20,598 nt of DNA, taken from positions 1-20,598 of the IMG/VR virus record IMGVR_UViG_3300042691_036900; one strand, given 5' to 3'. Positions 6,231-14,398 of the stretch are shown in pieces (the first letter of the stretch is position 1; each line of letters starts with the position of its first letter). The notes under the pieces were generated by a model, which saw nothing but the letters and a program-made list of their open reading frames with translations, did no database searches and was not told where the DNA came from. Position numbers and translations under genes: made by a program. This DNA comes from a virus.

Positions 6231-7275
6231 TTATAAGAAAAAGGCACTTGTTCTTGGTGCTGGTGGATTTATTGGGAGTCATATGGTAAAAAGACTCCGA
6301 TCTGAAGGATATTGGGTTCGTGGTGTAGATTTAAAGAGACCTGAGTTTTCTCTTACTGAAGCAAATGAATTTGTTAGTGGAGATCTTAGAGATGTAGACT
6401 TTGTTCGTCGTGTCCTTGAGTATAAAGGTGATCGTGGAAACTTCTATCATTCAGTTCCTTACCGTTATATTCAGGCATTTGATGAAATTTATCAGTTTGC
6501 TGCTGATATGGGTGGTGCAGGATTTGTTTTTACTGGTGAGAACGATGCAGACATTATGCATAATTCAGTTACTATTAATCTGAACGTTCTTGAGATGCAA
6601 CGTCATATGAATGAAAGACTTGGTAAAAATAACACCAAGATCTTCTATTCTGGTTCTGCTTGTATGTATCCAGAGTACAATCAATTGGATCCTGATAATC
6701 CTGATTGCAGTGAAGACTCTGCATATCCAGCAAATCCAGATTCAGAATATGGATGGGAAAAACTCTTCTCGGAGAGATTGTATTTTGCCTATCATCGTAA
6801 TTATGGTATTCCAGTTAGGGTTGCTCGTTACCACAATATTTTTGGTCCAGAAGGAACCTGGGAAGGAGGAAGGGAAAAGGCACCCGCAGCAATCTGTCGC
6901 AAGGTAGCATACCTTCCAGAAGAAGGTGGTACGATTGATGTGTGGGGTGATGGAAAGCAAACTCGTTCTTTTCTTTACATTGATGAGTGTATTGAGGCAA
7001 CTCGTCGTCTGATGGATTCTAACTTTATTGGTCCAGTCAACATTGGATCTGAAGAGATGGTGACAATTGATCAACTGGTTGATACTACTGCTAAAATTGC
7101 TGGTAAAACAGTTGATAAGCATTATAAACTTGATGCACCTCTTGGTGTTCGAGGACGTAACTCTAATAACGATATAGTTCGCAAAGAACTTGGGTGGGAT
7201 TATTCTCAAACTCTAGAGGAGGGTATTGCTAAGACTTACGATTGGATTGTGGGGCAAATAAATGCAAAAGCATAA
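6223..7275 (+). CDS. GDP-mannose 3,5-epimerase-like SDR
   Basis: 350 aa. LGAGGFIGSH (11-20) is the NAD site. FAADMGGAGFVF (92-103), SGSACMYPE (143-151, with Cys147) and Tyr176-x3-Lys180 (YGWEK) match GDP-mannose 3,5-epimerase, as do the later HNIFGPEGTW, GGREKAPAA, GDGKQTRSFLYIDECIE and GVRGRNSNN stretches. The plant enzyme converts GDP-D-mannose to GDP-L-galactose/L-gulose. Bacterial relatives in polysaccharide clusters may have other GDP-sugar substrates. The stretch 67-88 (around NFYHSVPYRYIQAFDEI) seems longer than the plant enzyme at this place. The ATG at 6223 gives the correct distance to the Rossmann motif. An activated L-galactose or related sugar would fit the fucosyltransferase-like genes downstream. 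Confidence 0.85.
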   Translation: MSNYKKKALVLGAGGFIGSHMVKRLRSEGYWVRGVDLKRPEFSLTEANEFVSGDLRDVDFVRRVLEYKGDRGNFYHSVPYRYIQAFDEIYQFAADMGGAGFVFTGENDADIMHNSVTINLNVLEMQRHMNERLGKNNTKIFYSGSACMYPEYNQLDPDNPDCSEDSAYPANPDSEYGWEKLFSERLYFAYHRNYGIPVRVARYHNIFGPEGTWEGGREKAPAAICRKVAYLPEEGGTIDVWGDGKQTRSFLYIDECIEATRRLMDSNFIGPVNIGSEEMVTIDQLVDTTAKIAGKTVDKHYKLDAPLGVRGRNSNNDIVRKELGWDYSQTLEEGIAKTYDWIVGQINAKA

Positions 7276-8074
7276 ATTTAATCTTGTTGGAAATACTTTT
7301 AATTATATTGATGCTCCTAGATGTTCAGTAGCAGGGAAAATTTCTAAATTTACCGAATGGGTTGATGAGGGTGGGGATGGAACTTTTTATATTGATGCTT
7401 CTATTGGACTAGCATTAGACGATTCGAATGATTCGCAATCCGGATCAAAATATGCTTGGATTCTTGAATCTGCTGCAATTCTTCCTCAAATTACTGATTG
7501 GGTTAAAATGAACTCTGATCTAGTGATGAATACTTTTGATATTATTTTTACTCATAATCAAGAACTACTTGATATTAATTCTGATAAATTTAAGTGGGTC
7601 CCTGCACAAGGAACTTGGATTAAAGAACCTAAGATCTATGAAAAAACAAAAATAATTTCTATGATCTCTTCAAATAAAAATATGTGTGCAGGACATCGTA
7701 ATCGTCTTGAATGGGTGGAAAAATTTAAAGACCAAGTTGATTTTTTTGGTAGGGGATTTTCTACAGAAATTGAAACTAAAGAAGAAGGTCTATGTGATTA
7801 TATGTTCTCAATTGCGATTGAGAATGCATCTTATGAAACTTACTTTACCGAAAAACTTTTGGATTGCTTTGCCACAGGAACTATTCCTGTCTACTATGGA
7901 TCTCCAAACATTGGAGACTATTTTAACAAAGATGGTATTATTGATTTAAGTGAAGAGTTTGATGTTTCTGATGAAATCTATTATAGTAAAATGGATGCAA
8001 TCAAAGATAATTTGGAAAGAACTAAAAAGATGGAAGTATTAGAAGATTTTATTTGGGAGACTTATTTTTCATGA
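7262..8074 (+). CDS. GT10 (alpha-1,3-fucosyltransferase family) glycosyltransferase
   Basis: 270 aa. The GT10 C-terminal donor-binding motif is clear at 182-221: FSIAIENASYETYFTEKL followed by GTIPVYYGSPNIGDYF. ISMISSNKN (132-140) and HRNRLEWV before it are the usual family strand and 'R' segment. GT10 enzymes transfer fucose, or related 6-deoxy-L-sugars, from a GDP donor. There is no membrane anchor, as in bacterial members. It overlaps the GME-like gene by 14 bases, hinting that the two act on the same GDP-sugar. The acceptor is unknown. Confidence 0.88.
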   Translation: MQKHKFNLVGNTFNYIDAPRCSVAGKISKFTEWVDEGGDGTFYIDASIGLALDDSNDSQSGSKYAWILESAAILPQITDWVKMNSDLVMNTFDIIFTHNQELLDINSDKFKWVPAQGTWIKEPKIYEKTKIISMISSNKNMCAGHRNRLEWVEKFKDQVDFFGRGFSTEIETKEEGLCDYMFSIAIENASYETYFTEKLLDCFATGTIPVYYGSPNIGDYFNKDGIIDLSEEFDVSDEIYYSKMDAIKDNLERTKKMEVLEDFIWETYFS

Positions 8075-8619
8075 CTAAAGAATTTTATAATAGGGCTGCA
8101 TCAGAAGGAAAAAACCCTATGTATTATGTTTATGAATATTTTGGTATTCAAAAAGATTGTAAGTATTTTGTAGAAACTGGAACTAATTTTGGTGGCAGTA
8201 TAGAAGTTGCACTTGAACTTGGATTTGAAAAAGTTTTAAGTTGTGAGTTTATGCAAGATAGATATGAATATTGTATGAATAAATTTGAAAAAAATAATAA
8301 TGTATTTCTTTGGAATGGATTATCTATTGATGCCCTTCCCGAAATAATTTCTAAACTTGATAAAAAATGTTTGTTTTGGCTTGACGCTCATGCTGAAGGT
8401 GGTGGTGTTCCTACATTTGAAGAACTTGATATAATTAAAACATCGGACATTAAAACTCATAATATTTTAATTGATGATATTCCTGAATACTTTTCAAATA
8501 CTCTTGAACACCTGAAACAAAAAATCTTAGAGATCAATCCTGAGTATAAATTTATTGATTTTAAAACTAATCATGGTGCAGATTGTGATGTTCTTGGTGC
8601 CTATGTAGAGGAAAGTTGA
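8071..8619 (+). CDS. Putative SAM-dependent methyltransferase, 182 aa
   Basis: The segment KYFVETGTNFGGSIEVAL (31-48) looks like a class I methyltransferase motif I with a Glu/Gly-rich SAM loop. CEFMQDRYEYC (58-68) fits the acidic end of strand 2, and LFWLDAHAEGG (101-111) and NILIDDIPEYF fit the motifs around strands 4-5. The start at 8071 gives an ATGA overlap with the GT10 gene. A sugar O-methyltransferase role fits the context; methylated sugars are common in cyanobacterial surface glycans. The fit is by eye, and the class is less certain than for neighbouring genes. Confidence 0.65.
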   Translation: MTKEFYNRAASEGKNPMYYVYEYFGIQKDCKYFVETGTNFGGSIEVALELGFEKVLSCEFMQDRYEYCMNKFEKNNNVFLWNGLSIDALPEIISKLDKKCLFWLDAHAEGGGVPTFEELDIIKTSDIKTHNILIDDIPEYFSNTLEHLKQKILEINPEYKFIDFKTNHGADCDVLGAYVEES

Positions 8620-9374
8620 TGAGTGATAAAGTTTGTATCATTAAGCAACCCGCAGGAATAGGGGACATTTTTTTCTGTCAGAAAATCGCACAATCGGTTA
8701 GAACAGAAACCAAATATAAAAAAGTTATTTGGCCAGTAGCATCAACATATTCTTATTTGAAGGATTATATGATTTCAGATGGTGTTGAGTTTGTTGATGA
8801 AAATCAAGAATTTCCCTGTAAAGAAATTTACAATTCAAATAGTTTGTATATGGAACAAACTGATGAATATTTGTTTGTTCCACTTCAAACATCAGACTAT
8901 ATTCAAAAAGTATGTAAATGCCATAATAACAACTTAGCACATGGGCATATGAAATATGATTTTTGTAATGTTGATTATTCTGATTGGAAGGATTATTTCA
9001 ATTTCAAACGAAATGATGAAAGGGAAACTTCCTTAATCGAAAGAATTGGTGTTGACATTACAAAACCATACAATCTTATTAATAAAAATTCTGGAACATA
9101 TCCTAATTTTGGAACTAGAGATGATCTGGTTCCAAATAATGATTATCAGAATATCTATATGGAATTTTATGATGATGTAAATTTATTTGATTGGATTAAG
9201 GTATTTGAAAACGCAAAAGAAATTCATACTGTAGAAACATCTGTTTACTATATTTTAGAAAAACTAAATTTAGAAAACGTTCACATTTACGCAAAACCAA
9301 CACCACAAAATAGAGCAAATGATTTTTCTTATATGAAGGATCATTGTAGTAAAAAATGGAAGTATATTAATTAA
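8619..9374 (+). CDS. GT9-like (heptosyltransferase-fold) protein, 251 aa
   Basis: The N-terminal KQPAGIGDIFFCQKIAQ (9-25) resembles the glycine-rich first loop of heptosyltransferases (xxGIGDxL). The C-terminal EIHTVETSVYYILEKL (201-216) resembles the donor-site motif of GT9 (a TxxSgxxHLA-like element, here ETSVYYI). The protein is shorter than typical GT9 enzymes (about 320-350). The ATG at 8619 shares one base with the preceding stop (TGATG). A second GT9-like gene lies at 11607 and ADP-heptose genes follow, so heptose transfer is plausible but not shown. Confidence 0.6.
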   Translation: MSDKVCIIKQPAGIGDIFFCQKIAQSVRTETKYKKVIWPVASTYSYLKDYMISDGVEFVDENQEFPCKEIYNSNSLYMEQTDEYLFVPLQTSDYIQKVCKCHNNNLAHGHMKYDFCNVDYSDWKDYFNFKRNDERETSLIERIGVDITKPYNLINKNSGTYPNFGTRDDLVPNNDYQNIYMEFYDDVNLFDWIKVFENAKEIHTVETSVYYILEKLNLENVHIYAKPTPQNRANDFSYMKDHCSKKWKYIN

Positions 9375-9379
9375 AGACT

Positions 9380-10399
9380 ATGAAAGCAGCAGTATTAGTG
9401 AAAATTGATGCACCTCTTACAGTGTGCAATGTTGAATTGACCGAACTCAAAGTTGGTCAAGTTCTTGTTAAAGTTCTTGTAAGTGGTCTATGTGGAGCTC
9501 AACTTCATGAGATTAGGGGGCATAAAGGAAATGCTAAGTTCCTCCCCCATCTGATGGGACATGAAGGATGTGGAGTTGTTGAGGCTGTCGGAGATGGCGT
9601 GACAACTGTTAAAGTAGGTGATAGGGTTGTTATGCACTGGAGACCTGGATCTGGTATTGAAGCACCATTTCCAAGTTATGTTCTTGATGGAAAGACAATG
9701 AGTAGTGGTAAGGTTACTACTTTGAGTGAATATTCTATTGTTTCTGAAAATAGGTTGACTGTAGTTCCTCAGGATACTCCAGCAGAACTTTGTGCTATTC
9801 TCGGTTGTGCCCTTACGACTGCTATGGGCATTATTGATAATGAAGTTGATCTTAAATTTGGTGAGAGTGTTGCCGTTATCGGAACTGGGGGAGTTGGACT
9901 GAATTTGATTCAGGCAGCAGCAATGAAGAGTGCCTGTCCTATTATCGCGGTGGACAATAATCCAACCAAGGAACAGATGTGTCTTGATATTGGTGCAAGT
10001 AAGTTCTATACTTCTATCGATCAAATTGAAGGGAAAGTTGATATTGTAATTGATACGACAGGAATTCCTGAAGTTATTAGTCAAGGTATCTCCATTCTTT
10101 CAAACACAGGTAGAATGATTCTTGTGGGTCAACCTGCTCCAGGAAAGTTTGTTGAAGTGATGAATGCCGTTAATCTTTTCAATGGAATCGGACAAAGCAT
10201 TAAAGCAACGCAGGGTGGAAAAACGAATCCTCAGGAAGATATACCTCGTTATATTAAACTATATAAGGAAGGACTATTGGATGTAAGTAAATTAATAACA
10301 CATACATTCACATTAGATCAAATCAATGAAGCATTTGACTTGCTTAAATCTGGAAATGCTGGTAGAATTATGATTAAAATTGTAGAGGAACTTGTATGA
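9380..10399 (+). CDS. Zinc-dependent alcohol dehydrogenase (MDR)
   Basis: 339 aa. The catalytic zinc ligands Cys38 (SGLCGAQ), His61-Glu62 (MGHEGCG) and Cys143 (LGCALTTAMG) are present. The four-cysteine structural zinc loop is missing: around 87-118 the sequence instead reads WRPGSGIEAPFPSY and onwards. The NAD(P) motif GTGGVG is at 168-173, followed by an acidic AVDNN, suggesting NAD preference. It is joined to the thiamine-diphosphate enzyme gene by ATGA, so the pair probably works together, for instance oxidising or reducing a sugar carbonyl/alcohol before or after the carbon-carbon step. The base composition is somewhat less AT-rich than the flanking genes. Confidence 0.88.
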   Translation: MKAAVLVKIDAPLTVCNVELTELKVGQVLVKVLVSGLCGAQLHEIRGHKGNAKFLPHLMGHEGCGVVEAVGDGVTTVKVGDRVVMHWRPGSGIEAPFPSYVLDGKTMSSGKVTTLSEYSIVSENRLTVVPQDTPAELCAILGCALTTAMGIIDNEVDLKFGESVAVIGTGGVGLNLIQAAAMKSACPIIAVDNNPTKEQMCLDIGASKFYTSIDQIEGKVDIVIDTTGIPEVISQGISILSNTGRMILVGQPAPGKFVEVMNAVNLFNGIGQSIKATQGGKTNPQEDIPRYIKLYKEGLLDVSKLITHTFTLDQINEAFDLLKSGNAGRIMIKIVEELV

Positions 10400-11598
10400 G
10401 AAAGAAGTGGACTAAGGAAGAACTAATTGCTTTTGAGGATCATATTGGAGATCTATATCTTGATAATAAGCTTCCATTTCTTTTTCATTTATCGGGAGGG
10501 AATGAAGATCAACTAATTGAAATTTTTGAGAACATTAATGAAGGTGATTATGTAATCTCAAATCACCGTAATCATTACCATGCACTTCTTCATGGTATCC
10601 CTCCTGAAGATGTTGAAGATAGAATTCTCAATGGTAGGAGTATGTTTATCTATGATAGGCAACGTAACTTCTTCCTTTCTGCCATCATTGGTGGAACTCC
10701 TGCCATCGCTGCAGGTATTGCTTGGGCTCTAAAACGTAAAGGTTCTAAGCAAAAAGTCTGGTGCTTTGTTGGTGATGGTACTGAAGATAACGGACATCTT
10801 GCTGAGGCAATCCGTTATGTTGATGGTTGGGATCTTCCCTGCACCTTTGTGATTGAGAGTAATGATAGATCCTGTGAAGCATCCAATGCAGATCGTTGGG
10901 GAAAAACTGGACATCCTGAATGGAATTCTCCATCCGTAATTCGATATAAGTATACTTGTACTTATCCTCACTGCCGTAAACCTGGAATGATCGATCTCTC
11001 CAAGGCAGTTAAAAAGACTGATGAAGAGTATTTCCCTCTTCTTCCTGAGTTTACTTATCCCGAATATCCTGAACTTGATGGATCTGACATTAGCTACAAG
11101 GATGCTATCGTTCAATCAATGAATGAACTTGGTGAACAAGGTGCAATCTTTATCGGATATAATGTTGCATATGGTGATGCAATGGGTACTCTTAAGGGTG
11201 TCCCCGCAGAACAAAAACTGGAAACTCCAGTTGCCGAAAACCTGATGGCAGGACTTGCTATCGGTATGTCATTTGAAGGATTTCTTCCCGTTCTCTATTA
11301 CGAACGTCATGACTTTATGTTAGTTGCTGCTGATGCAATCATTAATCATATCGATAAGATTGAAAGAATTTCTCATGGAGAATTCAAAGTTCCTGTGATT
11401 ATTCGTGCAGTGACTGCTGATGCTGGTCCGTTCTATTCGGGAATTACCCACTCGCAGGACTTTACTGAAATGTTCCGATCTGCAGTAAGTTTCCCTGTCA
11501 TTGATCCTGTAACTGGTATTGATGTTCTTAAAGCAGTTCGTGGTGCTGTTGAGAGTGGAAAACCAATGATGTTGATTGAAAGAAAATCTAGGTACTGA
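10396..11598 (+). CDS. Compact fused E1-alpha/E1-beta-like thiamine-diphosphate enzyme
   Basis: 400 aa. The first half matches the alpha subunit of 2-oxo-acid dehydrogenase E1: NHRNHYHALLHGI (56-68), GTPAIAAGIAWALK (100-113), and the ThDP motif GDG (126-128)-X27-Asn156. The second half matches the E1-beta pyrimidine-binding domain: PVAENLMAGLAIGM (278-291, Glu281 in the place of the cofactor-activating Glu), then a YYERHDFMLVAADAI stretch. The protein ends at IERKSRY (394-400), so the transketolase C-terminal domain of E1-beta is absent. Separate subunits would total about 650 aa. ThDP enzymes in sugar pathways add two-carbon units; AviB1/AviB2 of avilamycin biosynthesis are E1-like. A role in branched-chain sugar formation with the adjacent dehydrogenase is inference. 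Confidence 0.82.
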   Translation: MRKKWTKEELIAFEDHIGDLYLDNKLPFLFHLSGGNEDQLIEIFENINEGDYVISNHRNHYHALLHGIPPEDVEDRILNGRSMFIYDRQRNFFLSAIIGGTPAIAAGIAWALKRKGSKQKVWCFVGDGTEDNGHLAEAIRYVDGWDLPCTFVIESNDRSCEASNADRWGKTGHPEWNSPSVIRYKYTCTYPHCRKPGMIDLSKAVKKTDEEYFPLLPEFTYPEYPELDGSDISYKDAIVQSMNELGEQGAIFIGYNVAYGDAMGTLKGVPAEQKLETPVAENLMAGLAIGMSFEGFLPVLYYERHDFMLVAADAIINHIDKIERISHGEFKVPVIIRAVTADAGPFYSGITHSQDFTEMFRSAVSFPVIDPVTGIDVLKAVRGAVESGKPMMLIERKSRY

Positions 11599-11606
11599 GT
11601 GTTTAT

Positions 11607-12455
11607 ATGAAAACTTATATTTGCACAGGTATTGGTGATATGATGTCCTTAGATGCTGTGATATCACCAGAAGAAAAGGAAAGTATTACTGAAATTTATT
11701 GGGGTTGTAGATTCGGTAAAAATTTAATTCCACTTTTTGAAAATAATCCAGAATACCCCAATCTTAAAAAACAGCATGTGATCGACGATGAAGTTGGTAA
11801 GAAAGCAATGTCAACTCTAGATCCAATTGCAGTTCCTTTCTGGCATTTTAGACCAGATATCCCTAAAAATCTTCAAGTGGGGTTAAAATTATTTGGTATT
11901 GAAAATGAAGAAATTCAACTAGTTGATGCAGCAGCAAGATTCCTTGATGTTGGTAGAATGGTTAGATCTGGAAAAGATCTTAGTGAATTTTATTATGGTT
12001 CTTCTCTAATAAGAAATTCTAAAAATCCAGAATTAGGAAACTTTATTCTTTTTCATTATCCAACATCAACTAGACCAAGGAATGACATATCTACAATAGA
12101 CTCTTCTGATTGGGAGTTTGTTGAGCAATTATCAAATACTACAGGATTAAAAGTTATTGTAGTATCTGATTGTGAGATTGATGTTCCTCTAACAAATTAT
12201 TCTTTATTGATTAATCCAGACATTAAATTTATTGTGGATTTAGCATCTTATTGTGATTATTATGTTGGATGTGATTCTTTTTGTGGAATTCTTTCTTCGA
12301 ATAGACTTCCAAAAGAAAAAATATATATGAAGACCCATGATAGAAATATTAAACAAAATGTAGGTGCTGAATCTGCATATTATTCCTGTCATTTTCTTCC
12401 ACATCCTCCGAATGATATTGCTTATTTTTATAAACCTTATATTGGGGAACCGTGA
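11607..12455 (+). CDS. GT9-like glycosyltransferase, 282 aa
   Basis: YICTGIGDMMSLDAV (4-18) resembles the N-terminal GxGD loop of GT9 heptosyltransferases and O-antigen relatives. NFILFHYPTSTRPRND (145-160) would be the inter-domain strand. DLASYCDYYVGCDSFCGIL (211-229) matches the C-terminal donor loop (ADxvVgvDSGxxHlA type, with Cys in place of Gly). The protein is shorter than classic members. It sits directly before the HldE-like kinase, with a GTGA overlap, so ADP-heptose or a related donor is a reasonable guess. Confidence 0.65.
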   Translation: MKTYICTGIGDMMSLDAVISPEEKESITEIYWGCRFGKNLIPLFENNPEYPNLKKQHVIDDEVGKKAMSTLDPIAVPFWHFRPDIPKNLQVGLKLFGIENEEIQLVDAAARFLDVGRMVRSGKDLSEFYYGSSLIRNSKNPELGNFILFHYPTSTRPRNDISTIDSSDWEFVEQLSNTTGLKVIVVSDCEIDVPLTNYSLLINPDIKFIVDLASYCDYYVGCDSFCGILSSNRLPKEKIYMKTHDRNIKQNVGAESAYYSCHFLPHPPNDIAYFYKPYIGEP

Positions 12456-13180
12456 AAAAAATTTTAGTTATTGGTGAAAGTTGTAGAGACATTTTTGTAT
12501 ATTGTAATTCCAATAGATTGTGTCCAGAGGCACCTGTTCCAGTTCTGAACATTGTTGATCAGAGAGAGAATCCTGGAATGGCTGGTAATGTCCGTAGAAA
12601 TATTGAGAGTATATATGGAAAAGTTGATATCCATACTAATAGAGATTGGTATGAAATAACTAAAACTAGATATGTGCATCAAGAAACCAATCACATGTTT
12701 TTTAGAGTCGATACTACTCAGGAAATAAAGAGAACAAATGTTAAAAAAATAGATCTAGATTGTGAAGTGGTTGTTATTTCTGATTATAATAAAGGATTCC
12801 TAACAGAAGAAGATATTGAATATATTTGTTCTAATCATGATAATGTTTTTATAGACACTAAAAAAATTCTTGGTAGTTGGGTAAACAAAGCGAGATTTAT
12901 AAAAATTAATGATGTTGAATATAATAATTCAAAATCTTTTCTCACTAAAGAATTATCAGAAAAAATAATTCACACTATGGGAGGACTGGGATGTGAGTAT
13001 AAGGGAAAAAGATATCCAACAAAAAAAGTAGAAGTTAAAGATTTATCAGGTGCTGGGGATACATTTATATCTGCATTTGTTGTTAAATTTTTAGAAACCG
13101 ATGATGTTGGAGAAAGTATTAAATATGCAAATTTATGTGCTTCAAAGGTGGTTGCACAAATGGGAGTGGGTGTGATATAA
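12452..13180 (+). CDS. HldE-like heptose-7-phosphate kinase, short form
   Basis: 242 aa, PfkB/ribokinase fold. LCPEAPVPVLN (23-33) and GMAGNV (42-47) match HldE. SDYNKG (110-115) and DLSGAGDTFISA (197-208, catalytic Asp203) complete the kinase signature. The domain is normally about 315-330 aa: here roughly 60-80 residues are missing, mainly after GNVRRNIESIYGK, where the substrate lid region normally lies, and the end after VAQMGVGV is trimmed. The start is GTG at 12452 (GTGA overlap). HldE phosphorylates heptose-7-phosphate to the 1,7-bisphosphate. In bacteria this domain is often fused to the nucleotidyltransferase, which is here a separate gene at 13997. The last codons hold a promoter. 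Confidence 0.85.
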   Translation: MKKILVIGESCRDIFVYCNSNRLCPEAPVPVLNIVDQRENPGMAGNVRRNIESIYGKVDIHTNRDWYEITKTRYVHQETNHMFFRVDTTQEIKRTNVKKIDLDCEVVVISDYNKGFLTEEDIEYICSNHDNVFIDTKKILGSWVNKARFIKINDVEYNNSKSFLTKELSEKIIHTMGGLGCEYKGKRYPTKKVEVKDLSGAGDTFISAFVVKFLETDDVGESIKYANLCASKVVAQMGVGVI

Positions 13181-13181
13181 T
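13152..13181 (+). promoter_or_regulatory. Internal promoter, extended -10
   Basis: TTGCAC (13152-13157), an 18-base spacer and TATAAT (13176-13181) preceded by TG (13173-13174). It overlaps the end and stop codon of the kinase gene. The predicted start lies about 20 bases before the HldD ATG at 13209, across a rare 28-base gap in an otherwise overlapping gene row. Confidence 0.5.
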
Positions 13182-13208
13182 ATAAAAAACATAATTGAAT
13201 ACCGACAA

Positions 13209-14000
13209 ATGGCAGGAAATTTGATTATACTTACTGGATCTCAAGGATTTATTGGAAAAAACTTCAAATCCAAATTAGAAAATATTATAGAACTTGACAA
13301 ACATAACTGTTGGGAATTTTTGGACACTTTTGATAAATGGGATGAAGTATCACTCATCCTTCATCAAGGTGCAATTTCTTCAACGACAGAAACGGATATT
13401 AATAAGATCCATAGATGGAATGTTGATTATACTCTTCGTTTGTTTGAGTATGCCATTCAGTATCAAATTCCAGTTAAATATGCTTCTTCTGCATCAGTCT
13501 ATGGGACTATGGATGGAACTATAGTTAATCCGTTAAATTATTATGCAATATCTAAATTGCAGATTGATTATTGGGTGCAGGATAATATAGATAAATTTAA
13601 AAGTATTCAAGGATTTAGATACTTTAATGTTTATGGTGATGGTGAGCAGGATAAGGGAGATCAGGCAAGTCCTGTGAGTAAATTTTCTAAACAAATTAAA
13701 GATACTGGAAAACTTAGATTATTTGATGGATCTGATTCTATGTTTAGAGATTTTATTTGCGTAGATGATGTAGTCAATATTGTTTTACATAATATTAAGA
13801 GTTCTGGTATATATGATCTAGGAACAAGTGATCCAGTAACCTTTAGTTATGTTGCTGATTGTGTTGTAGAAAAATATGGTGGAGAAATTGAAATAATTCC
13901 ATTTCCAAATAATCTAATAGGAAAATATCAAAATTTTACTTGTGCTCAAAAAGTTTGGGATAATTACAAGTTCAAGACAATAAAGGAATTTTTATCATGA
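13209..14000 (+). CDS. hldD: ADP-glycero-manno-heptose 6-epimerase-like (HldD/RfaD)
   Basis: 263 aa (typical HldD about 310). GSQGFIGKNF (10-19) is the cofactor motif. HQGAISSTTETD (52-63) is an HldD hallmark, as are FRYFNVYG and FICVDDVV. Catalytic Tyr112-x3-Lys116 (YAISK) is present. The C-terminal GIYDLGTSDPVTF and IPFPNNLIGKYQNFT also match HldD. HldD inverts C6 of ADP-D-glycero-D-manno-heptose. A short spacing follows the promoter at 13152-13181, and the gene ends with an ATGA overlap to the heptose nucleotidyltransferase. Confidence 0.88.
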   Translation: MAGNLIILTGSQGFIGKNFKSKLENIIELDKHNCWEFLDTFDKWDEVSLILHQGAISSTTETDINKIHRWNVDYTLRLFEYAIQYQIPVKYASSASVYGTMDGTIVNPLNYYAISKLQIDYWVQDNIDKFKSIQGFRYFNVYGDGEQDKGDQASPVSKFSKQIKDTGKLRLFDGSDSMFRDFICVDDVVNIVLHNIKSSGIYDLGTSDPVTFSYVADCVVEKYGGEIEIIPFPNNLIGKYQNFTCAQKVWDNYKFKTIKEFLS

Positions 14001-14398
14001 AAACTATTTTTGTAAATGGGTGTTTTGATATTCTTCATCCTGGACATATTGAATTATTTAAAATTGCAAAGTCTCTTGGTGATCGTTTGATTGTTGCTAC
14101 AGATACTGATCAAAAAATTAAACTTGATAAGGGAAACTCTAGACCTATCAATACATTATCTCACAGAAAGTTAATGTTAGAATCAATCAAATACATTGAT
14201 ATTGTTCTGACTTTTAATACAAATCTTGAACTTGAACGTCTAATAGAATTGTATAGACCGGATATTTTAGTCAAGGGTGGTGACTGGAGAGATGGTGAAA
14301 TAGTAGGAGGAAAATTTGCACAAGAAGTAAGATTCTTTGATAGATATGGCGAATACTCCACTACTAAATTTCTAGAACAATTTCAAGATCAATTATGA
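13997..14398 (+). CDS. HldE-like heptose-1-phosphate nucleotidyltransferase
   Basis: 133 aa, a stand-alone copy of the C-terminal domain of HldE. VNGCFDILHPGHIELF carries HxGH at 14-17. SRPINTLSHRKLM (48-60), RPDILVKGGDW (87-97) and YSTTKFLEQF (120-129, the ST-T-K motif) follow the HldE order exactly. The family transfers AMP from ATP to D-glycero-beta-D-manno-heptose-1-phosphate; CTP-using relatives exist. With the short kinase at 12452, HldD at 13209 and the HAD phosphatase at 14395, it would complete ADP-heptose synthesis except for the sedoheptulose-7-phosphate isomerase (GmhA), which I do not see. Confidence 0.88.
   Translation: MKTIFVNGCFDILHPGHIELFKIAKSLGDRLIVATDTDQKIKLDKGNSRPINTLSHRKLMLESIKYIDIVLTFNTNLELERLIELYRPDILVKGGDWRDGEIVGGKFAQEVRFFDRYGEYSTTKFLEQFQDQL

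Noticed and set aside
9488-10084. 198-codon open frame on the minus strand
   Set aside because: Lies exactly antisense to the zinc alcohol dehydrogenase gene, has Asn/Ser/Ile-rich shadow composition and no recognisable domain.
10729-11115. 128-codon minus frame inside the ThDP enzyme gene
   Set aside because: Shadow of a well-supported conserved gene on the + strand.
11598-11607. Search for a promoter or terminator between the ThDP enzyme and the next GT9-like gene
   Set aside because: The gap is only eight bases and shows neither a -10 box nor a hairpin; the genes are likely co-transcribed.
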